The position numbers and the translations under genes were made by a program. A DNA stretch of 13,464 nucleotides from Hyphomonas sp. (lineage in GTDB: Bacteria; Pseudomonadota; Alphaproteobacteria; Caulobacterales; Hyphomonadaceae), in assembly GCA_029287305.1 (NCBI GenBank), contig JARFRJ010000248.1:1-13464 (forward strand), in the 5' to 3' direction. The notes beneath the pieces were generated by a model, which searched no databases, was not told where the DNA came from, and saw only the letters and a program-made list of their open reading frames with translations. Positions 1-6,102 of the stretch are shown one piece after another. Within the stretch, counting starts at the first letter, position 1. Every line of letters begins with the position of its first letter.

Positions 1-46
1 CACTAGAGTTGGATCGTCGGCAGCGTCAGATGTGTATAAGAGACAG
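1..46 (+). other. Illumina Nextera adapter carry-over (artefact)
   Basis: Positions 14-46 match the Nextera Read 1 transposase adapter. Positions 28-46 are the 19-base Tn5 mosaic end (AGATGTGTATAAGAGACAG). Positions 1-3 (CAC) fit the end of the P5 oligo, so positions 4-13 would be a 10-base i5 index. None of this is genomic. Read on the minus strand it yields the well-known artefact peptide SYTHLTLPTI, which falsely extends the amn reading frame. Genomic sequence begins at position 47. The adapter match is seen directly. The P5/index assignment is an inference from oligo layout. Confidence 0.98.
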
Positions 47-563
47 GGGCTAGGGGGCGCACATCGCCGGGATCAAACAATTCACCGTCGGCAACCTCAT
101 CCCCCACATCATGCAGATTTGTGGTTGGAAAGTGTTTGGCAAGCTCTACCGGGGAAATCTGCTCCAGTCCGTTCGCCTTTTCCCGGTCCCAGACATAATT
201 ATAGGGAATTTCTGTCTTTGAGCGACGCACCTCAATCTCGACGGCATAATCAGCGAGAATAAGCTCCAATTGCTCTAGAAGATAGCTGCGAAAATAATCT
301 GGCCGGGTGATTGTGGAGACATATATGCCGCTTTCGGACAATTTGCCAAAAGAGCGACTGATCGGCGGCGGCGGTTCAGCCGGATTATATTTTAGGATCA
401 GCTCCGGATAGCAAAAGAGACCTTTATTCCGGGCCTCAGGGTCCGGCGTAATGCCCTCTTTTATATATTTTGCCAGCGCTGATGACAGGGCAAGCTCGGC
501 TTCAAAATAGAGCGCTTCTATCTGATCAGCAATATCAGAGGCATTTAAAGGAGGAAGGGACAT
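47..563 (-). CDS. amn: AMP nucleosidase, N-terminal part (3' end lost at contig edge)
   Basis: AMP nucleosidase hydrolyses the N-glycosidic bond of AMP to adenine and ribose 5-phosphate in cytoplasmic purine turnover. The 172 genuine codons match the N-terminal AMP nucleosidase domain. The run RNKGLFCYPEL (residues 46-56), the segment STITRPDYFRSYLLEQLELI (83-102), SKTEIPYNYVW (115-125) and HFPTTNL..VGDEVADG (144-160) parallel the E. coli Amn sequence as I remember it. E. coli Amn is about 480 residues, so the catalytic nucleoside-phosphorylase-like domain lies beyond this window. The start is ATG at 563 with a weak AAGG about nine bases upstream. Residues 173-186 of the raw reading frame are adapter-encoded and must be removed. 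The gene lies downstream of nrdB on the same strand, 183 bases away, with a large inverted repeat between them. Confidence 0.92.
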
Positions 564-648
564 AAGCGCCTTGTGACCCGCTATAAGGGGTACGTCAATA
601 TGGATATGAGCGTGCGCACTTGAAAGGGCGTTGCTCCCTCATATAGAT

Positions 649-706
649 TTCAGGCTGTAAACACTATTAAACCTCGTAAAGGGTTAAATCTTATTTACAG
701 CCTGAA
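649..706. repeat. 13-base perfect inverted repeat in the nrdB-amn gap
   Basis: The arms at 649-661 (TTCAGGCTGTAAA) and 694-706 (TTTACAGCCTGAA) are perfect reverse complements separated by 32 bases. The spacer holds a second, imperfect inverted pair, AAACC (670-674) and GGTT (682-685), so a nested stem is possible on either strand. It lies about 40 bases after the nrdB stop and about 85 bases before the amn start. Neither side carries a clear run of T, so it is not a textbook intrinsic terminator. It could be an nrdB 3' stabilising hairpin, an operator pair or leader structure for amn, or a small dispersed repeat. The pairing is seen; the role is unknown. Confidence 0.7.
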
Positions 707-746
707 GCGCTGGGCGTCGACATGGGCGCCGTCCAATTTTTCCGCT

Positions 747-1778
747 TTAAAAAATCAAGTTCGACGCACCGCTTTTTATCTTGTCAAACTGCCCCCAGAC
801 ACCTTCATCGCCATGCCAATCGCCTTTTGTTGCGCCTTTGGAATATTCTGTTGCACGGGCTTCAAAGAAATTGGCATGTTCAACACCATTGAGGATCTCT
901 GTCAGCCAAGGCAAAGGATGCTTTTCAAGGCCATAAATCGGCTTCAGGCCCAATTGGCCCATACGCCAATCGGCAATATAGCGGATATAACTTTTGATAT
1001 CGGCAGGGGTCATCCCTTCCACTTCCCCGGCCTCAAAGGCCAGATCAATGAATTTGTCTTCCAGTTTGACAACAGTTTGACAGCAATCGGCAATATTGTC
1101 GGCAATGGCAGGGGTCAGCGCCCCGGTTTCCTGGGCATAGGTATGAAAGAGTTTGATCATACCCTCACAATGCAGGGATTCATCGCGGACCGACCAAGAG
1201 ACGATCTGCCCCATACCCTTCATTTTATTAAAACGCGGGAAATTCATCAACATGGCAAAACTGGCAAATAATTGCAGGCCTTCGGTAAAGCCCCCAAAAA
1301 CCGCCATGGAGGTGAGGATGTCGGCCTCTGTGTCCACCCCGAATTTGCCAAGATAATCATGCTTGGCAGCCATTTGTTCATATTCCATAAAGGCAGAAAA
1401 CTCGCTGTCGGGCATGCCAATTGTTTCCAGAAGCAGCGCATAGGCCGCGATATGGACCGTCTCAATATTGGAAAAGGCCGCCAGCATCATGCGCACCTCA
1501 ACCGGCTTGAAGAGCGGCATGTAATTTTCCATATAATTGGCCCCGACCTCAATATCAGATTGGGTAAAGAAACGGAAAATCTGGGTCAGCAAATTGCGCT
1601 CCTTATCGGTCAGGCGGATCGCCCAATCCTTACAGTCCTCACCTAAAGGAACCTCTTCAGGCATCCAGTGAACTTGCTGCTGTCGGCGCCAGAACTCATA
1701 GGCCCAAGGATAGCGAAAAGGCTTATATGCCTGGCTGGGGGTCATCAAAGAAGGGGCTCTGTGAAGCGTGTCTGCCAT
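747..1778 (-). CDS. nrdB: Class Ia ribonucleoside-diphosphate reductase, beta (radical) subunit
   Basis: NrdB houses the di-iron centre and stable tyrosyl radical that NrdA uses to reduce ribonucleoside diphosphates to deoxyribonucleotides. The 343-residue protein shows the complete ligand set of a tyrosyl-radical R2: D75 (QSDIEVG), E106 and H109 (IETVH), E166 (GFTEGL), E200 and H203 (RDESLH). The radical tyrosine is Y113, four residues after H109 as in E. coli Y122. The hydrophobic C-terminal tail SGASNLIF fits the part that docks on NrdA. The length suits alphaproteobacterial R2 proteins (E. coli is 376). The start is ATG at 1778, placed by the promoter and the conserved N-terminus; the SD is weak. 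No nrdA is beside it: the next gene upstream is divergent rimO. A promoter, NrdR-like boxes and DnaA boxes lie upstream. Confidence 0.98.
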   Translation of the reverse strand: MADTLHRAPSLMTPSQAYKPFRYPWAYEFWRRQQQVHWMPEEVPLGEDCKDWAIRLTDKERNLLTQIFRFFTQSDIEVGANYMENYMPLFKPVEVRMMLAAFSNIETVHIAAYALLLETIGMPDSEFSAFMEYEQMAAKHDYLGKFGVDTEADILTSMAVFGGFTEGLQLFASFAMLMNFPRFNKMKGMGQIVSWSVRDESLHCEGMIKLFHTYAQETGALTPAIADNIADCCQTVVKLEDKFIDLAFEAGEVEGMTPADIKSYIRYIADWRMGQLGLKPIYGLEKHPLPWLTEILNGVEHANFFEARATEYSKGATKGDWHGDEGVWGQFDKIKSGASNLIF

Positions 1779-1813
1779 GTCTTAAAACGCCTTTCATCTT
1801 GCGTAATCTGATC

Positions 1814-1842
1814 ATTGTAAAAAATTTGAGTGGATGTGTCAG
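1814..1842 (-). promoter_or_regulatory. Predicted sigma-70 promoter of nrdB
   Basis: On the minus strand the -35 element is CTGACA (1842-1837) and the -10 element is TACAAT (1819-1814). Each matches the consensus at 5 of 6 positions, with an ideal 17-base spacer. Transcription would start near 1807, giving an nrdB leader of about 30 bases. A second, weaker candidate (TTGTGT...TATATG, 19-base spacer) overlaps the NrdR-like boxes further upstream. Confidence 0.6.
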
Positions 1843-1871
1843 GCCCTTAAATAGGGCTGCTTTCCTCTCTC

Positions 1872-1887
1872 ACACCACATATAGGGC
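1872..1887. promoter_or_regulatory. NrdR-box-like site 1
   Basis: ACACCACATATAGGGC agrees with the classical NrdR box (acaCwAtATaTwGtgt) at 12 of 16 positions by my alignment. NrdR is the zinc-ATP-cone repressor of ribonucleotide reductase genes, and its boxes normally come in pairs about three helical turns apart. This one is followed exactly 31 bases later by a second, weaker match. It lies about 95 bases upstream of the nrdB start. Confidence 0.5.
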
Positions 1888-1902
1888 CTTATTCGGTTTT
1901 GG

Positions 1903-1918
1903 ACACAAGGGGTGGTAT
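1903..1918. promoter_or_regulatory. NrdR-box-like site 2
   Basis: ACACAAGGGGTGGTAT matches the NrdR consensus at about 10 of 16 positions. The outer ACAC and GT.. arms are kept, but the AT-rich centre is replaced by G. Alone it would not be called. The 31-base start-to-start distance from site 1, on the same face of the helix, is what supports it. Confidence 0.4.
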
Positions 1919-1931
1919 CGAAAAATCGCCT

Positions 1932-1961
1932 TTATGCACAGTTTTATTTTTCTGTGGATAA
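1932..1961. promoter_or_regulatory. Inverted pair of DnaA boxes
   Basis: TTATGCACA at 1932-1940 (plus) fits the DnaA consensus TTATNCACA. TGTGGATAA at 1953-1961 is the exact complement of the strongest form, TTATCCACA. The two face each other across 12 AT-rich bases, forming an 8-of-9 inverted repeat. E. coli nrdAB is a known DnaA-controlled promoter, so placement about 155-185 bases upstream of nrdB suggests coupling of dNTP supply to replication initiation. The boxes are seen; their use is inferred. Confidence 0.65.
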
Positions 1962-2019
1962 ACCACGCATTTGCTTTGCCCGCGCGCGCCAAAATATTAC
2001 GCCTGTCAGCGAGGTATTG

Positions 2020-2064
2020 GGCCGGAGATAAAAAGGCCGGACATAAAAAGGATGGACATAAAGA
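2020..2064. repeat. Three tandem 15-base repeats upstream of rimO
   Basis: The units are GGCCGGAGATAAAAA (2020-2034), GGCCGGACATAAAAA (2035-2049) and GGATGGACATAAAGA (2050-2064). Units 1 and 2 differ at one base; unit 3 differs from unit 2 at three. A degenerating GGGATAGA follows. The array ends 39 bases before the rimO start. Being a multiple of three, it translates as five-residue repeats in every frame, but nothing else suggests that it is coding. It may be a replication-slippage expansion or an mRNA leader element. Confidence 0.85.
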
Positions 2065-2103
2065 GGGATAGACGCTTGGCCTGTCTCGCGATACACCGCC
2101 TTG

Positions 2104-3453
2104 ATGGATGATATTTTCTCACATTCCAGCCCACAGGCAAAGCCTGCGACCATCGGATTTGTCTCTCTGGGCTGCCCGAAAGCTCTGGTTGATTCAGAGC
2201 GCATTATTACGCGGCTTCGGGCTGAAGGCTATGCCCTCTCCGCGCAATATGAAAATGCCGACCTTGTCATTGTCAATACATGTGGATTTTTGGATTCGGC
2301 CCGTGATGAAAGTCTGGAAGCGATTGGGGAAGCCATCGCAGCAAACGGGAAAGTGATTGTCACAGGCTGTCTCGGCGCAGAGCCAGAGGTTATTGAGGCG
2401 GCGCATCCAGCGGTTCTGGCGATTACGGGGCCACATCAATATGAACAAGTGATGGAAGCGGTCCACCGTCATCTGCCGGCCCCGCATCATCCGCATTTTG
2501 ATTTATTGCCGGAATCGGGCCTGCGCCTCACCCCGCGCCATTATGCTTATTTGAAAATATCAGAGGGGTGCAATAATCGCTGCTCATTCTGCATTATTCC
2601 GAAATTGCGCGGCGGGCTGGTCAGCCGTCCGATCCATCATGTGCTCAGTGAGGCGGAAAAGCTTGTTAAGGCCGGCGTCAAGGAATTGCTGGTGATCTCC
2701 CAAGATACAAGCGCTTATGGCCTTGATGTCAAATATGCACCGCAGACCTGGCGCGGTGAAAATTATCAGACGCGGTTTCTGGATTTGGCTGAAGGCCTCG
2801 GCTCTCTTGGGGTTTGGGTGCGCCTGCATTATGTCTATCCCTATCCACATGTCGATCAGGTTTTACCGCTGATGGCAGAGGGCAAGATCACGCCTTATCT
2901 GGATATTCCGTTTCAACACGCCTCCAAAAGTGTCTTGAAAGCCATGAAACGTCCGGGCGGGCAAGACAAGCTCCTCAACCGTATTGCCGGATGGCGACGC
3001 ACCGTGCCAGACCTGACACTCCGCTCGACCTTTATTGTCGGCTTTCCAGGCGAGACGGAGGAAGATTTTGAAACCCTTTTGGAGTTCATCAAAGAGGCCA
3101 GAATAGATCGCGCGGGCTGTTTCAAATATGAGAATGTGAAAAGCGCCGATAGCGCCGCTTTGCCGGGTCATGTCCCTGAAGAGATAAAGGAAGAGCGCTG
3201 GCATCGGTTTATGCAGGCTCAGGCGGAAATATCTGCCGCACGGGCCGCCTGCCAGATTGGCAAAACTTTGCCCGTCATTATAGATGAGGTGGATCAGGAA
3301 ACGGGCGAGGCGACCGCCCGCAGCCAAGCCGATGCGCCAGAAATTGATGGTCAGGTTTATTTGACAGAGGCGCACCAAACACAGCCCGGTGACATCCTCT
3401 CAGTCAAAATCTCACAGGCGGATGCCTATGACCTTTACGCGGTTCCGGTCTAG
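2104..3453 (+). CDS. rimO: Ribosomal protein uS12 methylthiotransferase
   Basis: RimO is a radical SAM enzyme that adds a beta-methylthio group to an aspartate of ribosomal protein S12. The N-terminal methylthiotransferase domain carries three conserved cysteines, in [20 protein letters not shown] and [10 protein letters not shown] (C24, C60, C89 counting from ATG 2104), for the auxiliary iron-sulfur cluster. The radical SAM motif follows as [14 protein letters not shown] (C156, C160, C163). The SAM-binding core ([15 protein letters not shown]) and a C-terminal TRAM domain (about 385-449) complete the usual architecture, and the 449-residue length is normal. PKALVDSE after the first cysteine favours RimO over MiaB. 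A TTG directly precedes this ATG, so a start one codon earlier is possible; no clear SD is visible. The gene is transcribed away from nrdB. Confidence 0.97.
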   Translation: MDDIFSHSSPQAKPATIGFVSLGCPKALVDSERIITRLRAEGYALSAQYENADLVIVNTCGFLDSARDESLEAIGEAIAANGKVIVTGCLGAEPEVIEAAHPAVLAITGPHQYEQVMEAVHRHLPAPHHPHFDLLPESGLRLTPRHYAYLKISEGCNNRCSFCIIPKLRGGLVSRPIHHVLSEAEKLVKAGVKELLVISQDTSAYGLDVKYAPQTWRGENYQTRFLDLAEGLGSLGVWVRLHYVYPYPHVDQVLPLMAEGKITPYLDIPFQHASKSVLKAMKRPGGQDKLLNRIAGWRRTVPDLTLRSTFIVGFPGETEEDFETLLEFIKEARIDRAGCFKYENVKSADSAALPGHVPEEIKEERWHRFMQAQAEISAARAACQIGKTLPVIIDEVDQETGEATARSQADAPEIDGQVYLTEAHQTQPGDILSVKISQADAYDLYAVPV

Positions 3454-3641
3454 GTTGGACATGCGCGTGTCAAGGCGCGCTCCAGGGCATATTCTGTTTC
3501 ATCACAGCCATATCCAAAGGCCTTGAAAAAAGCTGGCGAGGTCTTACCGGATATGATCTTGATGAAATCCGCCCGGGTCCGGCTCTGGCTTTGGCTTGGC
3601 GATTGCCAATATGTCTGGTTTGTGCTTAGGCTGATATAGCG
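3450..3641 (-). pseudogene. Possible gene remnant: 63-codon frame without a start
   Basis: The minus strand is open for 63 codons from an in-frame TAA at 3642-3644 to a TAG at 3450-3452, whose complement overlaps the rimO stop. The second half reads like ordinary protein (DFIKIISGKTSPAFFKAFGY and then [19 protein letters not shown]). There is no ATG, GTG or TTG in frame, so as it stands it cannot be a normal gene. It could be the C-terminal stub of a decayed gene converging on rimO, or chance. A second frame over the same DNA also gives a lysine/proline/glutamate-rich run (AIAKPKPEPDPGG), which weakens the case. I do not recognise a family. No terminator, promoter or RNA was found in the rest of this spacer (3454-3687). 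Confidence 0.25.
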
Positions 3642-3687
3642 TTAATTTGTATATTCCAGTTTCGATTGTGTGTCCGGAGGCCTTCCT

Positions 3688-4896
3688 ATGCGCGGCTTAT
3701 GTGCTTTGTTTTTTTCTGTATTTTGTCTGCTAAACCCGCTAGCCGCAGGGGCCGATATCTCTGAGGCGGTCATTGCGCGCTATAATAGTGCAGTGACAGA
3801 AGGGGCAGATAAAGCCGCCATTATAGAAGCCTCCAACGCTTTGATCAGCGAAGTGATCGCCAATCCAGACGAAGGCGATGCGGCGTTCCTCGCTTATGAG
3901 GCAGCGGCCATGCTGGCGCAATTGGGGGATTGGGCGAGCGCTTTGGAGGGGGCGAAATTTGTTGCCAGCGCGCCGGTCCTTGACCCAGCGGCCCATCCTG
4001 TCCCTTTGGACCGCGCTGTCCTTGCCGCGTTCACGGCTTGGCAGCTGGATGATAACCGCCAGACCCGGCGTGCGCTTGATGAGGTTCTGGCCGATGCGGT
4101 GGACACAGAGCCGAATATGATCTCGATCCTTGCCTTTGAATTACGTTACAGCACGGATTTACATGAAAAGCGTCGCCGAAAAGCGGCAATAAGCGCGGGA
4201 GAAGCCGCGCATCATATCAAATCTGTGGCGGATATTTTTCCGGAAAAATATGTAACAGCGCAATATTTGGCTGCGATCAGTCTTTTTAATACCAAAGAGG
4301 ATCCAGAGGCAATGCGTCAGCTGGTGCATTTGAAAGGCTGGCTATTACAAAAAGCCGATCTTGCTGGGAAGGGTGCGCGCGAATGGATGAGGAATATGGA
4401 ATATAGAGCGTCAGCTTGGCAATTGGCCATGGACGCTTATTTCATATCTACCAATCGCAAGACCGTCCGTGATCAAGAGGTTGCCCAAATTATGGCGACC
4501 TATGGGTATGATAAGTACGGCAATAAACTGGGCGAATATAGCTATGAGGGCGTTGGTGAGGAAATTAACAGTATTGCGCCCTCCAAAGAAGACAGTAGCG
4601 AGAAATTGCCTTTTTGCGATGGCCAGCTTAATCGTTCGCCACGTTTAAAGTACCCCAAAGATGCCGGAAAATATGGCCGGGTCGGGGCTGTTCTGGCAGA
4701 AGTCGACTTAGATGAGACGGGGCAAGTTATTGACCCTGTCGTGCTGGCGTCTGTGCCCGAAGGCGTGTTTGAAAAAGAATCTCTCAAAGCCATCTCAAAA
4801 TGGAAATGGATCGCCGATGAGACCGAACAAGCCGGTGTGACCTGCCGCCTGCATCGGAAGAACTTGGTACAGTCCTTTGTATTCCTCTTCGAATAG
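3688..4896 (+). CDS. Exported TonB-C-terminal-domain protein
   Basis: The N-terminus MRGLCALFFSVFCLLNPLAA followed by GADIS is a typical signal peptide, with probable cleavage after A-G-A. Residues of about 25-270 are helical and alanine-rich with TPR-like spacing (for example DNRQTRRALDEVLADAV). The last 90 or so fit the TonB C-terminal domain: RLKYPKDAGKYGRVGAVLAE, then VDLDETGQVIDPVVLASVPE, a KAISKWKW segment and a final VQSFVFLFE strand. I chose ATG 3688 because GGAGG (3676-3680) sits seven bases before it; an upstream GTG at 3670 lacks this. Classical TonB has a membrane anchor and a Pro/Lys-rich linker, both missing, so this is better described as a periplasmic TonB_C-fold protein than as the energy transducer. 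No exbB/exbD or receptor gene is nearby. Function is unknown. Confidence 0.72.
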   Translation: MRGLCALFFSVFCLLNPLAAGADISEAVIARYNSAVTEGADKAAIIEASNALISEVIANPDEGDAAFLAYEAAAMLAQLGDWASALEGAKFVASAPVLDPAAHPVPLDRAVLAAFTAWQLDDNRQTRRALDEVLADAVDTEPNMISILAFELRYSTDLHEKRRRKAAISAGEAAHHIKSVADIFPEKYVTAQYLAAISLFNTKEDPEAMRQLVHLKGWLLQKADLAGKGAREWMRNMEYRASAWQLAMDAYFISTNRKTVRDQEVAQIMATYGYDKYGNKLGEYSYEGVGEEINSIAPSKEDSSEKLPFCDGQLNRSPRLKYPKDAGKYGRVGAVLAEVDLDETGQVIDPVVLASVPEGVFEKESLKAISKWKWIADETEQAGVTCRLHRKNLVQSFVFLFE

Positions 4897-5102
4897 TTTC
4901 GATAAAACAATATTGCCTTCTCTCTTCATTAGACTTGACCGCTCCGTGTTAATGTGAGGCTGTGCGCCTAACGATAATTTCAGCTTAATTTTTGCTGCCT
5001 AAGCCTTCGCTTGCACTAAATGTTTCTCCGAAAGACTATCGACTTCACATCCAGGCTCGAAAGGCTTGGATATACTTATAATTAAACAGGAAGAATAACA
5101 TC
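4897..5102 (+). promoter_or_regulatory. Leader/promoter region of the cold-shock gene
   Basis: This 206-base AT-rich spacer precedes a csp gene; such genes often have long, folded leaders. A GATAAT -10 (4973-4978) with a poor TTAATG -35 (4949-4954, 18-base spacer) would give a leader of about 118 bases. TTGCAC (5011-5016) with GACTAT (5034-5039, 17-base spacer) is an alternative. A seven-pair hairpin with two G-U pairs lies at 5051-5069 (CCAGGCTCGAAAGGCTTGG). The SD AGGAAG (5088-5093) is nine bases from the ATG. Promoter calls are weak. Confidence 0.35.
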
Positions 5103-5312
5103 ATGGCGATGGGAAAAGTAAAGTGGTTCAACGCAACAAAGGGATTTGGATTTATCCAGCCTGATGCCGGCGGTAATGACATATTTGTGCATATTTCCGC
5201 AGTTGAAAAGTCTGGCTTGCACGGTTTGCAGGAAAATCAGGCGATTGAATATGAGCTGCAAAAGGACGAACGCCGAGGTAAAACCTCTGCGGTTAATCTA
5301 AAACCGGTATAA
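5103..5312 (+). CDS. Cold-shock domain protein (CspA family)
   Basis: This is a 69-residue, single-domain nucleic-acid chaperone that binds single-stranded RNA/DNA and melts secondary structure. It begins MAMGKVKWFNATKGFGFI, with RNP1 as KGFGFI (residues 13-18) and RNP2 as DIFVHI (26-31). The aromatic residues expected on the binding face (W8, F15, F17, F28, H30) are present. The length is exactly that of bacterial CspA paralogues. ATG 5103 is preceded by AGGAAG at nine bases; a second ATG at 5109 would also keep the domain. The gene stands alone, bounded by its own leader and a strong terminator. Whether it is cold-induced or constitutive cannot be told from sequence. Confidence 0.96.
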   Translation: MAMGKVKWFNATKGFGFIQPDAGGNDIFVHISAVEKSGLHGLQENQAIEYELQKDERRGKTSAVNLKPV

Positions 5313-5324
5313 TTGGCGTAAAAG

Positions 5325-5355
5325 CGCCCCCTAAAAAGGGCGTGACAATTGTTTT
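5325..5355 (+). terminator. Weak hairpin after the cold-shock gene
   Basis: CGCCC (5325-5329) can pair with GGGCG (5338-5342) around a CCTAAAAA loop, 13 bases after the stop codon. A run of five T begins only at 5352, nine bases beyond the stem, so termination here would be weak. A far better hairpin follows at 5393. Confidence 0.35.
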
Positions 5356-5392
5356 TGACGAGGCTATATAGTCTTTAGTCAAAGAAATATCG

Positions 5393-5430
5393 ATGGCGGC
5401 TCCTTATAGGAGGCCGCCATATTTATTTGT
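5393..5430 (+). terminator. Rho-independent terminator between csp and rimP
   Basis: ATGGCGGC (5393-5400) pairs perfectly with GCCGCCAT (5413-5420). The stem continues past a single bulged G (5412) with TCCT/AGGA (5401-5404 and 5408-5411), closing a three-base loop. A T-rich tail, ATTTATTTGT, follows. It separates the cold-shock transcript from the rimP-nusA operon. Confidence 0.85.
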
Positions 5431-5487
5431 AACCCTATTTATCTGTAATAGTGTATTATTAAAGCTGCTAAAGGTATATCCCGTCCC

Positions 5488-6102
5488 GTGATCGCGCTCT
5501 CAGAACAGGAAAAAAATGTGCTTGATCTCATCACGCCAGAAGCAACCGCCCTGGATATGGAGATTGTACGCGTGCGCATAATGGGTGGCCGCAAGCCCTG
5601 CCTGCAGATCATGGCAGAGAAATCCGGCGACGCGCGCACCGATGTAGCCCACTGTGTGAGTCTTTCGCGGGCTGTCTCAGCGCTTTTGGATGTTGAAGAC
5701 CCGATCAAGGATAAATATACATTGGAGGTTTCCACCCCCGGCATTGATCGACCTTTAACGCGCGCGAAGGATTTTGCCCGTTGGATAGGTCAGGCTGCCA
5801 AGCTTGAGCTTAGTCGACCACTTGATAATCGACGCCGGTTTCAGGGTGTTTTAACCGCAGAAGAGGCAGGTCAGATTACATTGCTTCTGGATGATGAAAC
5901 AGAGCTGGTCGCCGATATCAGTGAATTGGCCAAGGCGCAGCTTATTTTGACCGATCAATTGATCGAGGCAGCCCAGAATATGGGTCACTTGCCGCCACAA
6001 GGTGAGGATTTGTCCGAGTTTGACATAGATGACCGCTCAGAAGAACGCGGTTCAGATATGGTCCAGGAGGGCTCCGCTGAAATTTCAGGAGAGATAAGAT
6101 GA
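5488..6102 (+). CDS. rimP: Ribosome maturation factor RimP
   Basis: RimP assists assembly of the 30S subunit. The family's N-terminal alpha/beta domain is visible as LDLITPEATALDMEIVRVRI followed by the CVSLSRAVSALLDVEDPIKD helix. The hallmark YTLEVSTPGIDRPL comes next, then the SH3-like C-terminal barrel (AKLELSRPL..RRRFQGVLTAEEAGQITLLL). The protein is 204 residues; the last 40 or so are an acidic, probably disordered tail (GEDLSEFDIDDRSEERGSD) beyond the usual family end. The start is GTG at 5488. A GTG at 5518 with a better SD (AGGAA) exists but would trim the first helix. Its TGA overlaps the nusA ATG (ATGA), indicating translational coupling. It is the first gene of the operon. Confidence 0.95.
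   Translation: MIALSEQEKNVLDLITPEATALDMEIVRVRIMGGRKPCLQIMAEKSGDARTDVAHCVSLSRAVSALLDVEDPIKDKYTLEVSTPGIDRPLTRAKDFARWIGQAAKLELSRPLDNRRRFQGVLTAEEAGQITLLLDDETELVADISELAKAQLILTDQLIEAAQNMGHLPPQGEDLSEFDIDDRSEERGSDMVQEGSAEISGEIR

Larger units (their letters stand above)
1779..2103. other. Divergent nrdB-rimO control region (about 325 bases, no gene)
   Basis: No credible gene lies here; the open frames crossing it have no start/SD support and no recognisable motif. Reading from the nrdB side it holds a sigma-70 promoter (1814-1842), a short palindrome GCCCT-AGGGC (1843-1857), two NrdR-box-like 16-mers (1872-1887, 1903-1918), two facing DnaA boxes (1932-1961) and three tandem 15-base repeats (2020-2064) just before rimO. 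No convincing promoter or SD could be assigned to rimO. Each element is listed separately. Confidence 0.75.

Noticed and set aside
32..262. Plus-strand 76-codon frame beginning MYKRQ
   Set aside because: Its first codons are the Nextera mosaic end read in the forward direction, and the rest is antisense to amn.
813..1271. 152-codon plus-strand frame
   Set aside because: It lies wholly antisense to nrdB, whose metal ligands and radical tyrosine are all present; no SD or family match.
1727..2071. 114-codon plus-strand frame crossing the nrdB start and the intergenic region
   Set aside because: It overlaps the nrdB 5' end in antisense, runs through the promoter, NrdR-like and DnaA boxes and ends in the tandem repeats; no recognisable protein.
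2863..3378. 171-codon minus-strand frame
   Set aside because: Shadow of rimO, which has complete radical SAM motifs and a full TRAM domain.
3463..3480. GCGCG/CGCGC hairpin after rimO as a terminator
   Set aside because: Only five pairs, eight-base loop and no T run on either side.
5077..5082. Perfect TATAAT before the cold-shock gene
   Set aside because: A start about seven bases downstream would fall on the SD (5088-5093), leaving almost no leader, and no -35 lies at 16-18 bases.
5427..5459. TTGTAA...TATTAT as a promoter for rimP-nusA
   Set aside because: The spacer is 21 bases; other combinations in this AT-rich stretch are also badly spaced. A promoter is expected here but I cannot place it.
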